Below the pieces are notes generated by a model that saw only the letters and a program-made list of their open reading frames with translations, was not told the origin of the DNA and ran no database searches. A stretch of DNA of 30,339 nucleotides, from the NCBI GenBank assembly GCA_036796435.1, contig DAIRCY010000022.1, forward strand, positions 1-30,339. The letters run 5' to 3'. Position 1 is the first letter of the stretch; each line of letters starts with the position of its first letter. Positions 8,177-15,929 of the stretch are shown here, piece by piece. Position numbers and translations under genes: made by a program. The DNA is from JAJYVT01 sp036796435 (lineage in GTDB: Bacteria > Actinomycetota > Acidimicrobiia > Acidimicrobiales > RAAP-2).

Positions 8177-9450
8177 ACGGGGCGTCGGTGGCCCCCGACC
8201 GGCCGCTGCCGCTCGACGGGTCGGTGGTGGTCGTCGGCGCGTCCCTTGCGGGACTCCGCGCCGTCCAGGGGCTCCGCGAGGGAGGTTTCACCGGCCGCCT
8301 CGTCCTGGTCGGCGACGAGGTGCACTACCCCTACGACCGTCCGCCCCTCTCCAAGCAGGTGCTCTCGGGGAGCTGGCCGCCCGAGCGGACCGTGCTGGCG
8401 GACGGGGCCCAGCTCCGAGAGCTCGGGGTCGACCTCCTCCTCGGCCACCGCGCCGAGGCGCTCGACGCCGGCGCGCGCCGCGTCACGCTCGACGACGGCA
8501 CCGTCTTCGACGCCGACGGGGTGGTGATCGCGACGGGCGCGCGTCCGCGCCTGCTGCGCAACGCCGGCGCGGCGGCGGGTGTCAAGGTCGTCCGCACGCT
8601 CGACGACTGCGAGCGGCTGCGCGGTGCAATCGTCGACGCAGGGCCGGGGTGCCGCGTCGTCGTCGTGGGCGCCGGCTTCATCGGCTCGGAGGTGGCGGCC
8701 ACCTGCGCCGGGCTCGGCTGTGCGGTCACGGTCCTCGAGGCGATGGCGACGCCGCTCGCGCCCGCGCTCGGCGAGCTGGTGGGCGGCGCGCTCGGGACGC
8801 TTCACGCGCGCCACGGGGTCGACCTGCGTGTCGGCGCAGCGGTCGGCGCGGTGCGTCGCGCCGGCAACTCTGCGCCAGCCGCGTACGAGGTGGAGCTCAT
8901 CGGCGGGGAGATCCTGCCGGCCGACGTCGTCGTCGTCGGAATCGGGGTCGTGCCGAACGTCGAGTGGCTCGCCGGCTCCGGACTCGAGATCGGCGACGGC
9001 GTGGTATGCGACCCGGCGCTGTTCGCTGCCGAGGGTGTCGTCTGTGCCGGCGACCTCTGCCGCTGGACGTGGCGGCACCTCGGCGAGGAGCAGTCGGTGC
9101 GGATCGAGCACTGGGAGGTCGCGTCACAGATGGGCTCGGCGGCGGCTCGGAGCCTCCTCGCCGGCAGGGCGGCAGCGTCGCCGTTCGACCCCGTGCCGTA
9201 CTTCTGGTCCGACCAGTACGGCGCGAGGATCCAGGTCCTCGGCCGTCCCGAGCCGGCCGACGAGGTGGCCGTCGTGGAGGGCGCACTCGATGCCGAGGAC
9301 GCCAAGTTCGTCGCCGTCTACGGCCGGCGCGGCCGGCTGAGCGCGGCGCTCGCGGTGTCGCGACCCCGCCAGCTCATGGCGTTCCGCCCCCTCCTCGTCG
9401 CGGGAGCGAGCTTCTCCGAGGCGCTGGCACTCCTGGCGACAAAGGGCTGA
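8173..9450 (+). CDS. NAD(P)/FAD-dependent oxidoreductase, ferredoxin-reductase type
   Basis: A 425-aa flavoprotein. The FAD-binding Rossmann site is VVVVGASLAGLRAVQGLREGG near the N-terminus, followed by YPYDRPPLSKQVLSG, a hallmark of ferredoxin/rubredoxin reductases that serve Rieske oxygenases or P450s. IATGARPR follows, then the NAD(P) site VVVVGAGFIGSEVAATCAGLG with VTVLEA, and the second FAD contact VVCAGDLCRW. A reductase C-terminal domain (PYFWSDQYGARIQVLG) completes the family pattern. It would pass electrons from NAD(P)H to a ferredoxin-like partner, but no ferredoxin, P450 or oxygenase is nearby. It starts at a GTG overlapping the upstream TGA. Only 29 nt separate its stop from the convergent glpK stop, and I see no strong hairpin there. 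Confidence 0.88.
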   Translation: MNGASVAPDRPLPLDGSVVVVGASLAGLRAVQGLREGGFTGRLVLVGDEVHYPYDRPPLSKQVLSGSWPPERTVLADGAQLRELGVDLLLGHRAEALDAGARRVTLDDGTVFDADGVVIATGARPRLLRNAGAAAGVKVVRTLDDCERLRGAIVDAGPGCRVVVVGAGFIGSEVAATCAGLGCAVTVLEAMATPLAPALGELVGGALGTLHARHGVDLRVGAAVGAVRRAGNSAPAAYEVELIGGEILPADVVVVGIGVVPNVEWLAGSGLEIGDGVVCDPALFAAEGVVCAGDLCRWTWRHLGEEQSVRIEHWEVASQMGSAAARSLLAGRAAASPFDPVPYFWSDQYGARIQVLGRPEPADEVAVVEGALDAEDAKFVAVYGRRGRLSAALAVSRPRQLMAFRPLLVAGASFSEALALLATKG

Positions 9451-9479
9451 CCCGCCGGTGCTTGCGACGCGCGCGGTGC

Positions 9480-10985
9480 TCAGAACTCGATACCCGAGAG
9501 CTCCGGGATGGTGCGTGCCGCGCGCTCGCGTGCGTGGAGCCAGCGGCTCCGCAGTTGCGCCCGTGCGTCGTCGGTAAGCCGCGGCTCGACCGTCGCCTTC
9601 GGGCGGTAGGAGGCGGCGATCTCGTCGGTGCTTGCGAGCGCACCGACGGCGATCCCCGCGAGGAACCCTGCGCCGAGCGTCGTCGCCTCGAGCACGCGCG
9701 ACAGCTCGACCGGTCGTCCGCACGCGTCGGCGAGCGCCTGGACGAACACGCTGTTCGCGCTCATGCCGCCGTCGACGCGGAGCGACGCCACGTGCAGCGC
9801 GCCGTCCGCTTCCGCGGCGTCGAGCAGGTCCGCGCCCCGGTGGGCCACCCCCTCGAGCACGGCGCGGACGATCTCGGCGCGGCCCGACCCGCGGGTGAGG
9901 CCCACGAGCGCGCCGCGCGCGCCGAAGTCCCACACTGGCGTGCCCATCCCCATCAAGGCGGGCACGAACCAGACGTCTCCGGTGGTCTCGCACGAGGCGG
10001 CGATCTCCTCGCTCTCGGCGGGGCTCGAGATCACGCCGAGGTCCGCGCGCAGCCAGTCGAGGCACGCTCCGGCGGTGAGCATGATCGCCTCGGTCGCCCA
10101 GATGAGCTCGCCGTCGTGGCGCCACGCGACGATGGGGAAGGTCCCAGCTGTGCCCCGCGCGGCGCGCGCCGGCGCCGCCGCACCGTTGCAGAGGTCGAGC
10201 ATCCCGCCGGTCCCGAACGTGGCCTTGGCGAGGCCGGGGCGCGTGCAACCCTGCCCGACGAGGGACGCCTGCTGGTCCCCGATCAGCGCGCAGATCGGGG
10301 GCGCCCCCGGCAGCGCGGCTGCCACGCCGAGGTTCCCGTAGGAGTCGACCACCCGGGGAAGGAGCACCTCGGGGATCCTGAGGGCCTCGAGCACGCGGCC
10401 GTCCCAGCGATCCCAGCGCTCGTGCTCGCCGGCGTCGAGCATGCCGGTCACCGCCGCGTTCGTCGCGTCGGTCACGTGGAGCCCCTCCCCGGAGGCGGCT
10501 GGCCCGCCGGCGAGGGTCCATGCGACCCAGCTGTCCACGGTGCCGGCGCACAGCTCGCCCGCCTCCGCTCGGGACCGGTCGGGGTCGACGACGTCGAGGA
10601 TGGCGGCGACCTTGGTGGCCGACATGTTGGGCGCGAGGCGGATCCCTTCGCCCTGCAGCGTGAGGCAGGTGAGCACCGTGCGCAGGTCCTGCCACCCGAT
10701 CGCCGGCGCCAGGGGCGCACCGGTGCGACGGTCCCAGACGAGGCTGGTCGCGCGTTGGGTGGCGACGCCGACGCCTGCGACCGGGCCGGAGGCGTCGAGA
10801 ACCGAGGAGGCGAGCTCGAGGAGCGAGGCCGCGAGCTTCGACGCGTCGAGCTCCGCCAGTCCGGGTCCCGGGGTGCCGGTCGACAGCGGGGCCTGGCGCG
10901 CGTGGTCGACCCGGCCTGTGGCCCGGACCACGGCCGCGCGGACGCTGCTCGACCCCACGTCCACCACGAGCACCGCGTCGGTCAC
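9480..10985 (-). CDS. glpK: Glycerol kinase (FGGY carbohydrate kinase)
   Basis: A 501-aa FGGY-family kinase. The N-terminal ATPase lobe begins VLVVDVGSSSVRAAVV (phosphate-1 loop). The GlpK-like middle is ALIGDQQASLVGQGC followed by KATFGTGGMLDL, and the C-terminal lobe has RVDGGMSANSVFVQALADACGRPVE, then ATTLGAGFLAGIAVG. It phosphorylates glycerol to glycerol-3-phosphate. Its place directly after glpD and a G3P-related oxidase supports glycerol over other FGGY substrates, although sequence alone does not exclude another polyol. It starts at GTG 10985, overlapping the upstream gene's TGA as GTGA. No glpF-type facilitator or dedicated regulator is in the window. Confidence 0.85.
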   Translation of the reverse strand: MTDAVLVVDVGSSSVRAAVVRATGRVDHARQAPLSTGTPGPGLAELDASKLAASLLELASSVLDASGPVAGVGVATQRATSLVWDRRTGAPLAPAIGWQDLRTVLTCLTLQGEGIRLAPNMSATKVAAILDVVDPDRSRAEAGELCAGTVDSWVAWTLAGGPAASGEGLHVTDATNAAVTGMLDAGEHERWDRWDGRVLEALRIPEVLLPRVVDSYGNLGVAAALPGAPPICALIGDQQASLVGQGCTRPGLAKATFGTGGMLDLCNGAAAPARAARGTAGTFPIVAWRHDGELIWATEAIMLTAGACLDWLRADLGVISSPAESEEIAASCETTGDVWFVPALMGMGTPVWDFGARGALVGLTRGSGRAEIVRAVLEGVAHRGADLLDAAEADGALHVASLRVDGGMSANSVFVQALADACGRPVELSRVLEATTLGAGFLAGIAVGALASTDEIAASYRPKATVEPRLTDDARAQLRSRWLHARERAARTIPELSGIEF

Positions 10986-12553
10986 GGCCACGGCACCTCC
11001 CCGAAGGAGCTCGGAATGCCCAACTTCCCGGGATTGAGGATGCCCGCGGGATCGAGGGCGTGCTTCACCGAGACGAGGACGTCGTGCGCCTCGCCCATGG
11101 CGCGCGGGAGGAAGCGGCCGCGGTTGAGCCCGATGCCGTGATGGTGGCTGATCGCGGCGTGTCGGGCCACCACCCGTTCGTTGAGCGCGTCCCACGCCCG
11201 TCGGTAGTAGCCGTCGGCGAACACGGCATCGGCGTCGGACGCCGTCCTCCGCGCTCGCCGCCCCGTCTCGGTCTCCGTCTCGGTCTCCGTCTCGGTCTGG
11301 GGACGCCTGCCGGCGAAGGTGAAGTAGAGGCACGCGCCGTCGAGGTACGCGTGCGAGAGGTGGACCGAGGCGGCGACCGTCCCCTCGAGTGCGCGCAACG
11401 CCGCCACGACCTCGAGGGCGAGCTCGGGCAGCACACGCCAGCGCCCCGCGACCTCGGCGGTGTCGACCACGACGCCCGCGCGCCACAGGGGCGCGAGCGC
11501 GGAGATGTCGTTGCGCGTCTCGAGCCACTGAGCGACGAGGCCGTCGTCGAGACGCGTGGCGCCGGCGCACTCCTCGTCGACGAGGGTGACCGTGGCGGTG
11601 AGGAGCGCCGGGTCCGCCTCGTCGAGCACGATCAGCACGCAGCCCTCGGAGAAGGAGAACGACCGCCCTGACTCGGTCGGGTCGTACAGACGAAGGACCG
11701 CCGGGGTGGCGCCCCTCCGCAGGAGCTTCCTGCATGCCCCCAACCCGTCGGTGAACGCGGGAAAGGCGAACGCCCGCCTCGCCTCGGCCGCCGGCACCGG
11801 ATGGACCCGGAGCCAGGCGCGGGTGATCACGCCGAGCACTCCCTCGCTCCCGGTGAACAACTGCGTGAGATCGGGGCCGGTCGCGGCACGCGGGCCGCCC
11901 GTTCCGGTGTGCACGAGCCGGCCGTCCGCCAGGGCGACCTCGAGGCCGGCCACCATGTCTTCGACCTTCCCGTAGCGCGTCGAGTACTGGCCGGCGCTGC
12001 GACAGGCGAGCCAGCCGCCGACCGTCGACAGGTCGATGGACTGCGGCCAGTGGCCGAGCGTATAGCCGCTTCCCGTCTGGCGGAGAGTCTCTTCGAGGAC
12101 GCGGCCGTTGGTGCCGGAAGGCACCTCGGCGACGAGCGAGGTCTCGTCGACGGTGATCTCGCCGCCGAGCCCCGTGCAGTCGAGCGCGATGCCCCCGAAC
12201 AGCGGCACGGCGCCCCCGCACACCCCGCTGCGGCCCCCCATCGCGGTGACCGGCACGAGGCTGTCGGCGCACGCGGCGAGGAGATCGGCGACCTGCCTCG
12301 CCGAGACCGGACGGACGATTGCGGCGGGACGCGCAGGGACCTGTCCACGGCCTGCCCAGCCGATGGCGAGTGGCCACCAGTCGCGTCCCGCCTCTGCGCG
12401 CTCTCCGATGCCGAGCTCGACCTCGGCGCCCCCTTCACGGATCCGGTCGAGGATCGCCTCGGGCACCGTCACCGGGCGGGTCGCGAGCCGCTCGCCGGCA
12501 TCTTGCGCCCCGCCTTCGATCGGCGTCGGCGCCACCTGCGCCGACGCGGTCAC
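10982..12553 (-). CDS. FAD-linked oxidase, alkyldihydroxyacetonephosphate synthase-like
   Basis: A 523-aa protein of the vanillyl-alcohol-oxidase/PCMH flavoprotein superfamily. The FAD-binding half shows IVRPVSARQVADLLAAC, VTAMGGRSGVCGG, then GGWLACRSAGQYSTRYGKVEDMVAGLEVALADG and GSEGVLGVITRAWLRVHP. The C-terminal half carries VHLSHAYLDGACLYFTFAG and AISHHHGIGLNRGRFLP, and ends KHALDPAGILNPGKLG. The HHHGIG block is that of alkyl-DHAP synthase (ether-lipid synthesis) and related oxidases. It lies between glpD and glpK, with GTGA overlaps on both sides, which fits a substrate derived from DHAP or glycerol-3-phosphate. A (Thr-Glu) repeat encoded at 11265-11300 sits in a loop at about residues 418-430. 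D-lactate/glycolate dehydrogenase-like chemistry is an alternative. Confidence 0.8.
   Translation of the reverse strand: MTASAQVAPTPIEGGAQDAGERLATRPVTVPEAILDRIREGGAEVELGIGERAEAGRDWWPLAIGWAGRGQVPARPAAIVRPVSARQVADLLAACADSLVPVTAMGGRSGVCGGAVPLFGGIALDCTGLGGEITVDETSLVAEVPSGTNGRVLEETLRQTGSGYTLGHWPQSIDLSTVGGWLACRSAGQYSTRYGKVEDMVAGLEVALADGRLVHTGTGGPRAATGPDLTQLFTGSEGVLGVITRAWLRVHPVPAAEARRAFAFPAFTDGLGACRKLLRRGATPAVLRLYDPTESGRSFSFSEGCVLIVLDEADPALLTATVTLVDEECAGATRLDDGLVAQWLETRNDISALAPLWRAGVVVDTAEVAGRWRVLPELALEVVAALRALEGTVAASVHLSHAYLDGACLYFTFAGRRPQTETETETETETGRRARRTASDADAVFADGYYRRAWDALNERVVARHAAISHHHGIGLNRGRFLPRAMGEAHDVLVSVKHALDPAGILNPGKLGIPSSFGEVPWP
11265..11300 (-). repeat. Hexanucleotide microsatellite encoding a Thr-Glu repeat
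   Basis: Six tandem near-identical hexamers (GTCTCG/GTCTCC alternating, the last one GTCTGG) on the plus strand. On the coding minus strand they read as alternating Thr and Glu codons (TETETETETE). The unit length keeps the frame on expansion or contraction. It falls between the conserved TFAG and DAVFADGYYRRAW segments of the FAD oxidase. Confidence 0.9.
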
Positions 12554-14238
12554 CGCCGACCCTCGATGCCGGCCGGAACGCCCGCCCGTTCGAGCTCCTC
12601 TCGCACCTCTGCGCGGTACCGCTCGGCCTGCCCCGCGGCCTGCCCGGCCGTCCAGCCGAGCTCCGGCGCCATCAGCGCCGCGACGACGTCTGCCGCCTGT
12701 GCCGCGGCTCTGGCATCGTGGAGCCCCGCGCGCGTCCTGCGCGCGAGCACGTCCTCGAGCGTCAGGGCCATCTCTTCGCGAACGGCGTAGACGACCTCGG
12801 CGCCGAGATAGGGCAGGCCGTCGGAGAGGGGTTCTCGAAGCTCGGGACGTTCGTCGCCGAGCGCACGGACGGCGGCCGCGTCCGTGCCGTAACGCCCGAA
12901 CAACCGGTCGGCGCGGGCACCCGCGTCGGTCCCCCCTGCAGGTGCTCCGCGCAACGCCAGCCTCCGCGTGGGCGAGGCGGGCACGCCGGGGTCCCCGAGG
13001 AGCCGGACCACCGCGTCCACGGTGTCGGCGGCCATCCGGCGGTAGGTGGTGAGCTTGCCGCCGGTCACGGTGACGAGGCCGTCTTGCGAGACGCGCACGG
13101 AGTGGCGGCGGGAGAGGTCGGCCGTGCGCGCAGAGACGTGCTTGCCCTCGGGCGCGAGCAGTGGGCGCAGCCCCGCCCACACCGCCGTCACGTCACGGGG
13201 GCGGAGCGCGGCCGTGGTCGACGCGTTCACCGCGGAGAGGAGATAGTCGACGTCCGCGGGGGTGCAGCGAGGGTCGTCGAGGGGCCCCTCGTAGGCGGTG
13301 TCGGTGGTGCCGATGTACGTCGCGCCCGCGTCGGGCCAGGGCACCACGAAGACGCTGCGGCGATCACCTCGGACCGGGAGGACGGCCGCGATGTCGCAGG
13401 GGAGCGCCTCGGCCGGCACCGCCACGTGGACGCCCTTGGCGGGCCGGAGCGTCGGCCGGTGCCCTCCGTCGGACAGGGCGGCCACCTGGTCCGCCCAGAC
13501 GCCCGTCGCGTTCACCACCGCGCGCGCCCGCACGTCGAAGTCCGGACCGACGGCCGTCTCGCCGAACGCACGTGCGGTGCCGGGCAGCACCGAAGGACTG
13601 ACCCTCGCCCCGCAGACCCTGCCCGCCGGGTCGGTGAGGATGGCAGTCGCCCCCGCGTAGTTGGCGGCGAGGGCGCCGTGGTCGAGCACCGCGGTGCGGA
13701 GCACGGCCAGGACCAGTCTCGCGTCGTCGGCGTGGGCGTCGGGGTAGACGAACCCTGCCGCCAGCCGGTCCGCCCGCAGTTGGGGCAGGTGGGCGAGCGC
13801 CTCCTCCCGGCCGACGCGTCGGTGGCGACCCCCGATCCGCCACCCGCCCGTGAGGTCGTAGAGCCACAGCGCGATCGACAGCGAGCGGGCAACCGCAGCC
13901 GATGCGACGCCGTCGCGGCCGAACACGGGCACGAGGAACTGCAGTGGGGTCACGAGGTGCGGCGCGTTGCGCAGGAGCACCTGGCGTTCGGCGAGGCTCT
14001 CGTAGACGAGCGTGAGCTCGCGCTGCTGGAGGTACCGGAGTCCTCCGTGCACGAGCTTCGAGGACTTCGACGACGTACCCGAGGCGAAGTCCCCCTTCTC
14101 GACGAGCGCGGTCCGGAGTCCCCGGGCTGCGGCGTCGAGAGCCGCCCCGGCGCCGGTGATGCCTCCGCCGATCACGAGGACGTCGAACTCCTCCGACGCC
14201 AGGCGCCGCAGCGCCTCGAGGCGGTCGAACGTGCTCAT
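12550..14238 (-). CDS. glpD: Glycerol-3-phosphate dehydrogenase (FAD-dependent)
   Basis: A 562-aa GlpD/GlpA-type flavoenzyme that oxidises glycerol-3-phosphate to DHAP and feeds electrons to quinone at the membrane. It has VLVIGGGITGAGAALDAAARG (dinucleotide-binding, about 20-40), VEKGDFASGTSSKSSKLVHGGLRYL (about 47-70, highly diagnostic) and VVNATGVWAD. Further on are FVVPW, YIGTTDTAYEGPLDD and VTVTGGKLTTYRRMA, followed by the C-terminal accessory helical domain. ATG 14238 places the Rossmann motif about 20 residues in, as usual; the frame upstream to 14304 is not conserved-looking. It is the first gene of a glpD-oxidase-glpK operon coupled by GTGA overlaps, and is divergent from the Fur-family gene with 91 bp between. 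Confidence 0.94.
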   Translation of the reverse strand: MSTFDRLEALRRLASEEFDVLVIGGGITGAGAALDAAARGLRTALVEKGDFASGTSSKSSKLVHGGLRYLQQRELTLVYESLAERQVLLRNAPHLVTPLQFLVPVFGRDGVASAAVARSLSIALWLYDLTGGWRIGGRHRRVGREEALAHLPQLRADRLAAGFVYPDAHADDARLVLAVLRTAVLDHGALAANYAGATAILTDPAGRVCGARVSPSVLPGTARAFGETAVGPDFDVRARAVVNATGVWADQVAALSDGGHRPTLRPAKGVHVAVPAEALPCDIAAVLPVRGDRRSVFVVPWPDAGATYIGTTDTAYEGPLDDPRCTPADVDYLLSAVNASTTAALRPRDVTAVWAGLRPLLAPEGKHVSARTADLSRRHSVRVSQDGLVTVTGGKLTTYRRMAADTVDAVVRLLGDPGVPASPTRRLALRGAPAGGTDAGARADRLFGRYGTDAAAVRALGDERPELREPLSDGLPYLGAEVVYAVREEMALTLEDVLARRTRAGLHDARAAAQAADVVAALMAPELGWTAGQAAGQAERYRAEVREELERAGVPAGIEGRR

Positions 14239-14291
14239 CGAGCCAAGCGTGCCACAGCCGTGTCGCCTTTCCGGACGAGGACGACAGCTGG

Positions 14292-14303
14292 TGTCAACTG
14301 ACA
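14292..14303. promoter_or_regulatory. Palindrome TGTCA-AC-TGACA, candidate Fur/PerR-family operator
   Basis: A perfect 5+5 bp inverted repeat with a 2-nt centre in the 91-bp region between glpD and the Fur-family gene. It starts 17-23 nt upstream of the TATGCT -10 box, so a bound repressor would cover the -35 region of the Fur promoter. The match to a published PerR or Fur box is not exact, so the ligand is inferred from position only. Confidence 0.4.
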
Positions 14304-14314
14304 ACGATTGGCGC

Positions 14315-14320
14315 TATGCT
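14315..14320 (+). promoter_or_regulatory. -10 box TATGCT of a probable leaderless fur/perR promoter
   Basis: TATGCT is followed by 9 nt and then the ATG at 14330, which places the transcription start within about 0-3 nt of the start codon. The GAGGG at 14323-14327 is too close to the ATG to act as a Shine-Dalgarno. Confidence 0.5.
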
Positions 14321-14329
14321 GCGAGGGCG

Positions 14330-14755
14330 ATGCGCACCCCGGCCGAGCTGTCCCGACTCTTCCGCTCGAACGGGAGGCACGTGACGCCGCAGCGGCAGAG
14401 CATCTTCCGAGCGCTCCAGGGCGACGTGACGCACCCGACGGCGGAGGCGGTCTTCGACACCGTCCGCAACGAGATGGAGACGATCTCGCTCAAGACCGTC
14501 TACCAGACCCTCCACGACCTGGCAGAGCTCGGGGAGATCGCCACGCTCGACGTCGGGACCGGCGCGGTGCGCTTCGACCCGAACGTCGAACGGCCTCATC
14601 ACCATCTCGTCTGCCGCGGCTGCGGAAGCGTGCGCGACGTCTTCGTCGACCTCCCCGTCCCCGAGTTGCCACCGGCCCGCAGCCAGGGCTACGACGTGGA
14701 GCGGGCAGAAGTCGTGTTCCGCGGGCTGTGCGGCGAGTGCCGCGACGCAAGTTGA
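14330..14755 (+). CDS. Fur-family regulator, PerR-like
   Basis: A 141-aa metal-dependent repressor. The winged-helix domain spans about 1-78 (VTPQRQSIFRAL; HPTAEAVFDTVR; ISLKTVYQTLHDLAELGEI). Candidate regulatory-metal ligands match those of Bacillus PerR in spacing: His35, Asp83 (RFD), His90, His92 and Asp103. The residue at 83 is Asp, as in PerR, rather than the Glu typical of Fur. Two CxxC pairs (Cys95/Cys98 and Cys134/Cys137) should bind the structural zinc. The neighbours are rubrerythrin and DUF3501, supporting peroxide sensing by metal-catalysed His oxidation. A palindrome (14292-14303) and a leaderless -10 suggest autoregulation. I keep the symbol empty because PerR versus Fur is inferred from residues and context only. 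Confidence 0.88.
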   Translation: MRTPAELSRLFRSNGRHVTPQRQSIFRALQGDVTHPTAEAVFDTVRNEMETISLKTVYQTLHDLAELGEIATLDVGTGAVRFDPNVERPHHHLVCRGCGSVRDVFVDLPVPELPPARSQGYDVERAEVVFRGLCGECRDAS

Positions 14756-14816
14756 GTCCATGCCTTCCATCGAGTCACCCACCCACGCACATCACGAGCG
14801 CAAACCAGGAGGAACA

Positions 14817-15236
14817 ATGCCCCAGCTGAAGGGTTCCAAGACCGAGGAGAACCTGAAGACCGCCTTCGCGGGCGAGAGCCAGGCGAACCGCCGCTACCTG
14901 TACTTCGCCCAGAAGGCCGACGTCGAGGGTTACCCCGACGTCGCCGCACTCTTCCGGTCGGTCGCCGAAGGAGAGACCGGCCACGCGTTCGGCCACTTCG
15001 ACTTCCTGAAGGAGGTCGGCGACCCCGTCACCGGTTCGCCCGTGGGCCCGACGACCGACAACCTGAAGAGCGCGATCGAAGGCGAGACGTACGAGTACAC
15101 CGAGATGTACCCCGGCTTCGCCAAGACCGCCCGCGACGAAGGGTTCGAAGAGGTCGCCGAGTGGCTCGAGACCCTCGCCCGGGCGGAGAAGTCGCACGCC
15201 GGCCGATTCACGAAGGGCCTCGAGTCGGTCTCCTGA
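14817..15236 (+). CDS. Rubrerythrin, short form without rubredoxin domain
   Basis: A 139-aa ferritin-like diiron protein starting at ATG 14817 with AGGAGG at 14807-14812. The carboxylate/His ligands of the four-helix bundle are visible: Glu20 (FAGESQANRRY), Glu53 and His56 (AEGETGHAFGH), Glu90 or Glu93 (IEGETYEYTEMYPGFAKTA), and Glu124 with His127 (ARAEKSHAGRF). Classical rubrerythrins are about 190 aa with a C-terminal CxxC rubredoxin. Here the protein ends straight after the diiron domain and has no cysteine, so it needs an external electron donor. Rubrerythrins reduce H2O2 to water. It lies 61 nt after the PerR-like gene on the same strand and is probably co-regulated with it. Confidence 0.93.
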   Translation: MPQLKGSKTEENLKTAFAGESQANRRYLYFAQKADVEGYPDVAALFRSVAEGETGHAFGHFDFLKEVGDPVTGSPVGPTTDNLKSAIEGETYEYTEMYPGFAKTARDEGFEEVAEWLETLARAEKSHAGRFTKGLESVS

Positions 15237-15240
15237 GCCC

Positions 15241-15258
15241 CGAGGTCCGAAGGCCTCG
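15241..15258 (+). terminator. Hairpin after rubrerythrin (attenuator or partial terminator)
   Basis: CGAGGTC-CGAA-GGCCTCG is a 7-bp stem with one G-U pair and a tetraloop. It begins 4 nt after the rubrerythrin stop and ahead of DUF3501. There is no U-tract, so it may stabilise the upstream mRNA or partly terminate rather than end the operon. Confidence 0.45.
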
Positions 15259-15302
15259 AGTCCCGGGTCCCCCCAGCCCCAGTCCCCGAGAGAGCAGGCG
15301 CC

Positions 15303-15929
15303 GTGGCTGCCGAGCCGCTCAAGGTCGACGACATCCTCGACCTTCGCGCCTACGAACGAGTCCGCGACGACTATCGCCGCCGCATCATCGAGCTCAAGCG
15401 CCGGCGTCGCGTCGCTCTCGGACCCGTCCTCACGGCCGTCTTCGAGTCCGTCGACACCGTCCGATTCCAAGTGCAGGAGATGGCGCGCGCCGAGCGGATC
15501 ACGACGGACGAGCGGATCCAGCACGAGCTCGACGTCTACAACCGGCTGCTCCCCGCTGACCGGGAGCTCTCGGCGACCCTCTTCGTGGAGCTCACGACGG
15601 AGGCCGATCTCCGCCACTGGCTCCCGCGGCTCGTCGGGGTGGAGCGGGCGCTCGTGTTCGAGATCGGAGACCCACCCGATGCCGCGGTCCGGAGCTTCCC
15701 GGAGGCCACCCACGCCGAAGCGCTCACCCGCGAGACGATCACCTCCGCCGTCCACTACATCCGCTTCCGGTTCCCCGACGCGGACGCGGCGCGCTTCTGC
15801 GGCGCCGAACCGGTGGCGCTCGCAGTCCACCATCCCGAGTACGAGGCCCGCACGGTGCTCGCCCCCGAGGTCCGCGCGGCGCTCGTCGCCGACCTCGCGG
15901 GCACGACGGAGGCGATTCCGCTCCGCTGA
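15303..15929 (+). CDS. DUF3501 family protein
   Basis: A 208-aa soluble protein recognisable as DUF3501 from LKRRRRVALGPVLTAVFES, TVRFQVQEMARAERI, ERIQHELDVYNRLLP and SAVHYIRFRFPD, with a late HHPEY. No catalytic motif of a known enzyme and no membrane segment is visible; its function is not established. DUF3501 genes are often found beside rubrerythrins, and here it is the third gene of a PerR-rubrerythrin-DUF3501 array, which suggests a role in peroxide defence or in maturation or electron supply for the rubredoxin-less rubrerythrin. It starts at GTG 15303 after a purine-rich GAGAGAGCAGG. A hairpin follows its stop codon directly. Confidence 0.88.
   Translation: MAAEPLKVDDILDLRAYERVRDDYRRRIIELKRRRRVALGPVLTAVFESVDTVRFQVQEMARAERITTDERIQHELDVYNRLLPADRELSATLFVELTTEADLRHWLPRLVGVERALVFEIGDPPDAAVRSFPEATHAEALTRETITSAVHYIRFRFPDADAARFCGAEPVALAVHHPEYEARTVLAPEVRAALVADLAGTTEAIPLR

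Noticed and set aside
7854..11141. A 1095-codon plus-strand open frame
   Set aside because: It crosses parts of four well-supported genes on both strands and its composition is that of a GC-rich shadow frame.
10982..13180. A 732-aa reading of the FAD oxidase extended into glpD
   Set aside because: The N-terminal 200 residues are a shadow of glpD; GTG 12553 with the GTGA overlap gives the proper start.
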